From assembly GCF_001021045.1 (NCBI RefSeq), contig NZ_CP011545.1:868001-932000 (forward strand): a DNA stretch of 64,000 nucleotides, read 5' to 3'. The notes beneath the pieces are model-generated. The model did no database searches. It saw nothing but the letters and a program-made list of their open reading frames with translations, and was not told where the DNA came from. Positions 63,909 through 64,000 of this stretch are shown here, piece by piece. This stretch comes from Corynebacterium testudinoris (GTDB taxonomy: Bacteria > Actinomycetota > Actinomycetes > Mycobacteriales > Mycobacteriaceae). How positions within the stretch are numbered: the first letter of the stretch is position 1; every line of letters starts with the position of its first letter. The position numbers and the translations under genes are program-made.

Positions 63909-64000
63909 ATGGATCCCCGCCGTCGAATCCCCCGGACCGACGATCTGCTCCGGCTTCCGGCGGTCGTGGCGGCGAGGGACGTGTTGTCAGCGCCGGTGAT
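63909..64000 (+). CDS. selA: L-seryl-tRNA(Sec) selenium transferase (start only)
   Basis: Only 30 codons are in the window: MDPRRRIPRTDDLLRLPAVV..., the beginning of the N-terminal tRNA-Sec-binding domain of SelA. ATG 63909 follows AAAGGAAAGGGCAAGG, 45 bases after selC, so the two may share a transcript. SelA turns seryl-tRNA-Sec into selenocysteinyl-tRNA using SelD's product. selB would be expected next. Confidence 0.88.
   Translation, partial: MDPRRRIPRTDDLLRLPAVVAARDVLSAPV

Overview
The window is high-GC actinobacterial DNA and very probably a Corynebacterium chromosome. The order mca - small membrane protein - attenuated class I DAHP synthase - short Z-prenyl synthase - flavodoxin - coaA - glyA - pabAB - pabC, the MetP/MetS pair, mycothiol-dependent detoxification (Mca) and several promoters reading straight into start codons (leaderless mRNAs) all fit that genus. 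No rRNA, CRISPR array or replication origin was seen.

Layout. 1-5.1 kb: the end of a Bax-inhibitor/YccA membrane protein, a stand-alone DNA-methylase-like protein with a broken catalytic motif, two tandem lipoproteins, greA, DUF4307 and mca. 5.1-12.8 kb: an aromatic and one-carbon block (aroF behind a leader peptide and attenuator, a Z-prenyl synthase, a flavodoxin-like protein, coaA, then the tight glyA-pabAB-pabC run). 12.7-21.6 kb: TetR with a divergent GH13 glucosidase-like gene, an aromatic-acid transporter, DUF5997 and LysR-like partners, PIN-PhoH, a GNAT, and a TetR/14-TM efflux pair with a clear double operator. 21.6-35.7 kb: central metabolism and housekeeping (fumC, glpX, xseAB, ispH, rmuC, an AI-2E exporter, the Met/Ala importer metPS, ychF).

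35.7-44.6 kb is an accessory, partly decayed island: higBA, a relBE-like module in which both genes carry one in-frame amber codon, a MntA-type nucleotidyltransferase whose HEPN partner is reduced to a stub, an EcsC/TerB-like protein, an IS1380-family element between two CPBP-protease pieces, and two tandem SUKH-like genes. 44.8-57.2 kb is a stress and redox accessory stretch: LtrA, YtoQ, yefM-yoeB, an Hsp31-like amidotransferase with its TetR, an old-yellow-enzyme-like reductase, a tocopherol-cyclase-like protein, DinB, ArfB, YceI, an HxlR/oxidoreductase pair, a double GNAT and a PIG-L deacetylase.

57.3-64 kb is the most striking part: a selenocysteine locus. A molybdopterin formate dehydrogenase alpha subunit is read through an in-frame UGA (57881-57883) followed by a bacterial SECIS hairpin. 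It is translationally coupled to the iron-sulphur subunit and an NrfD-type membrane subunit, then comes convergent selD, then selC (tRNA-Sec, anticodon UCA), then the start of selA. The substrate enzyme and most of the machinery needed to make it therefore sit together as one portable unit; selB is expected just past the window edge.

A second genome-scale signal is an exact 11-mer, CGTCGATAAGC, found nine times on the two strands and in both coding and non-coding DNA, far above chance.
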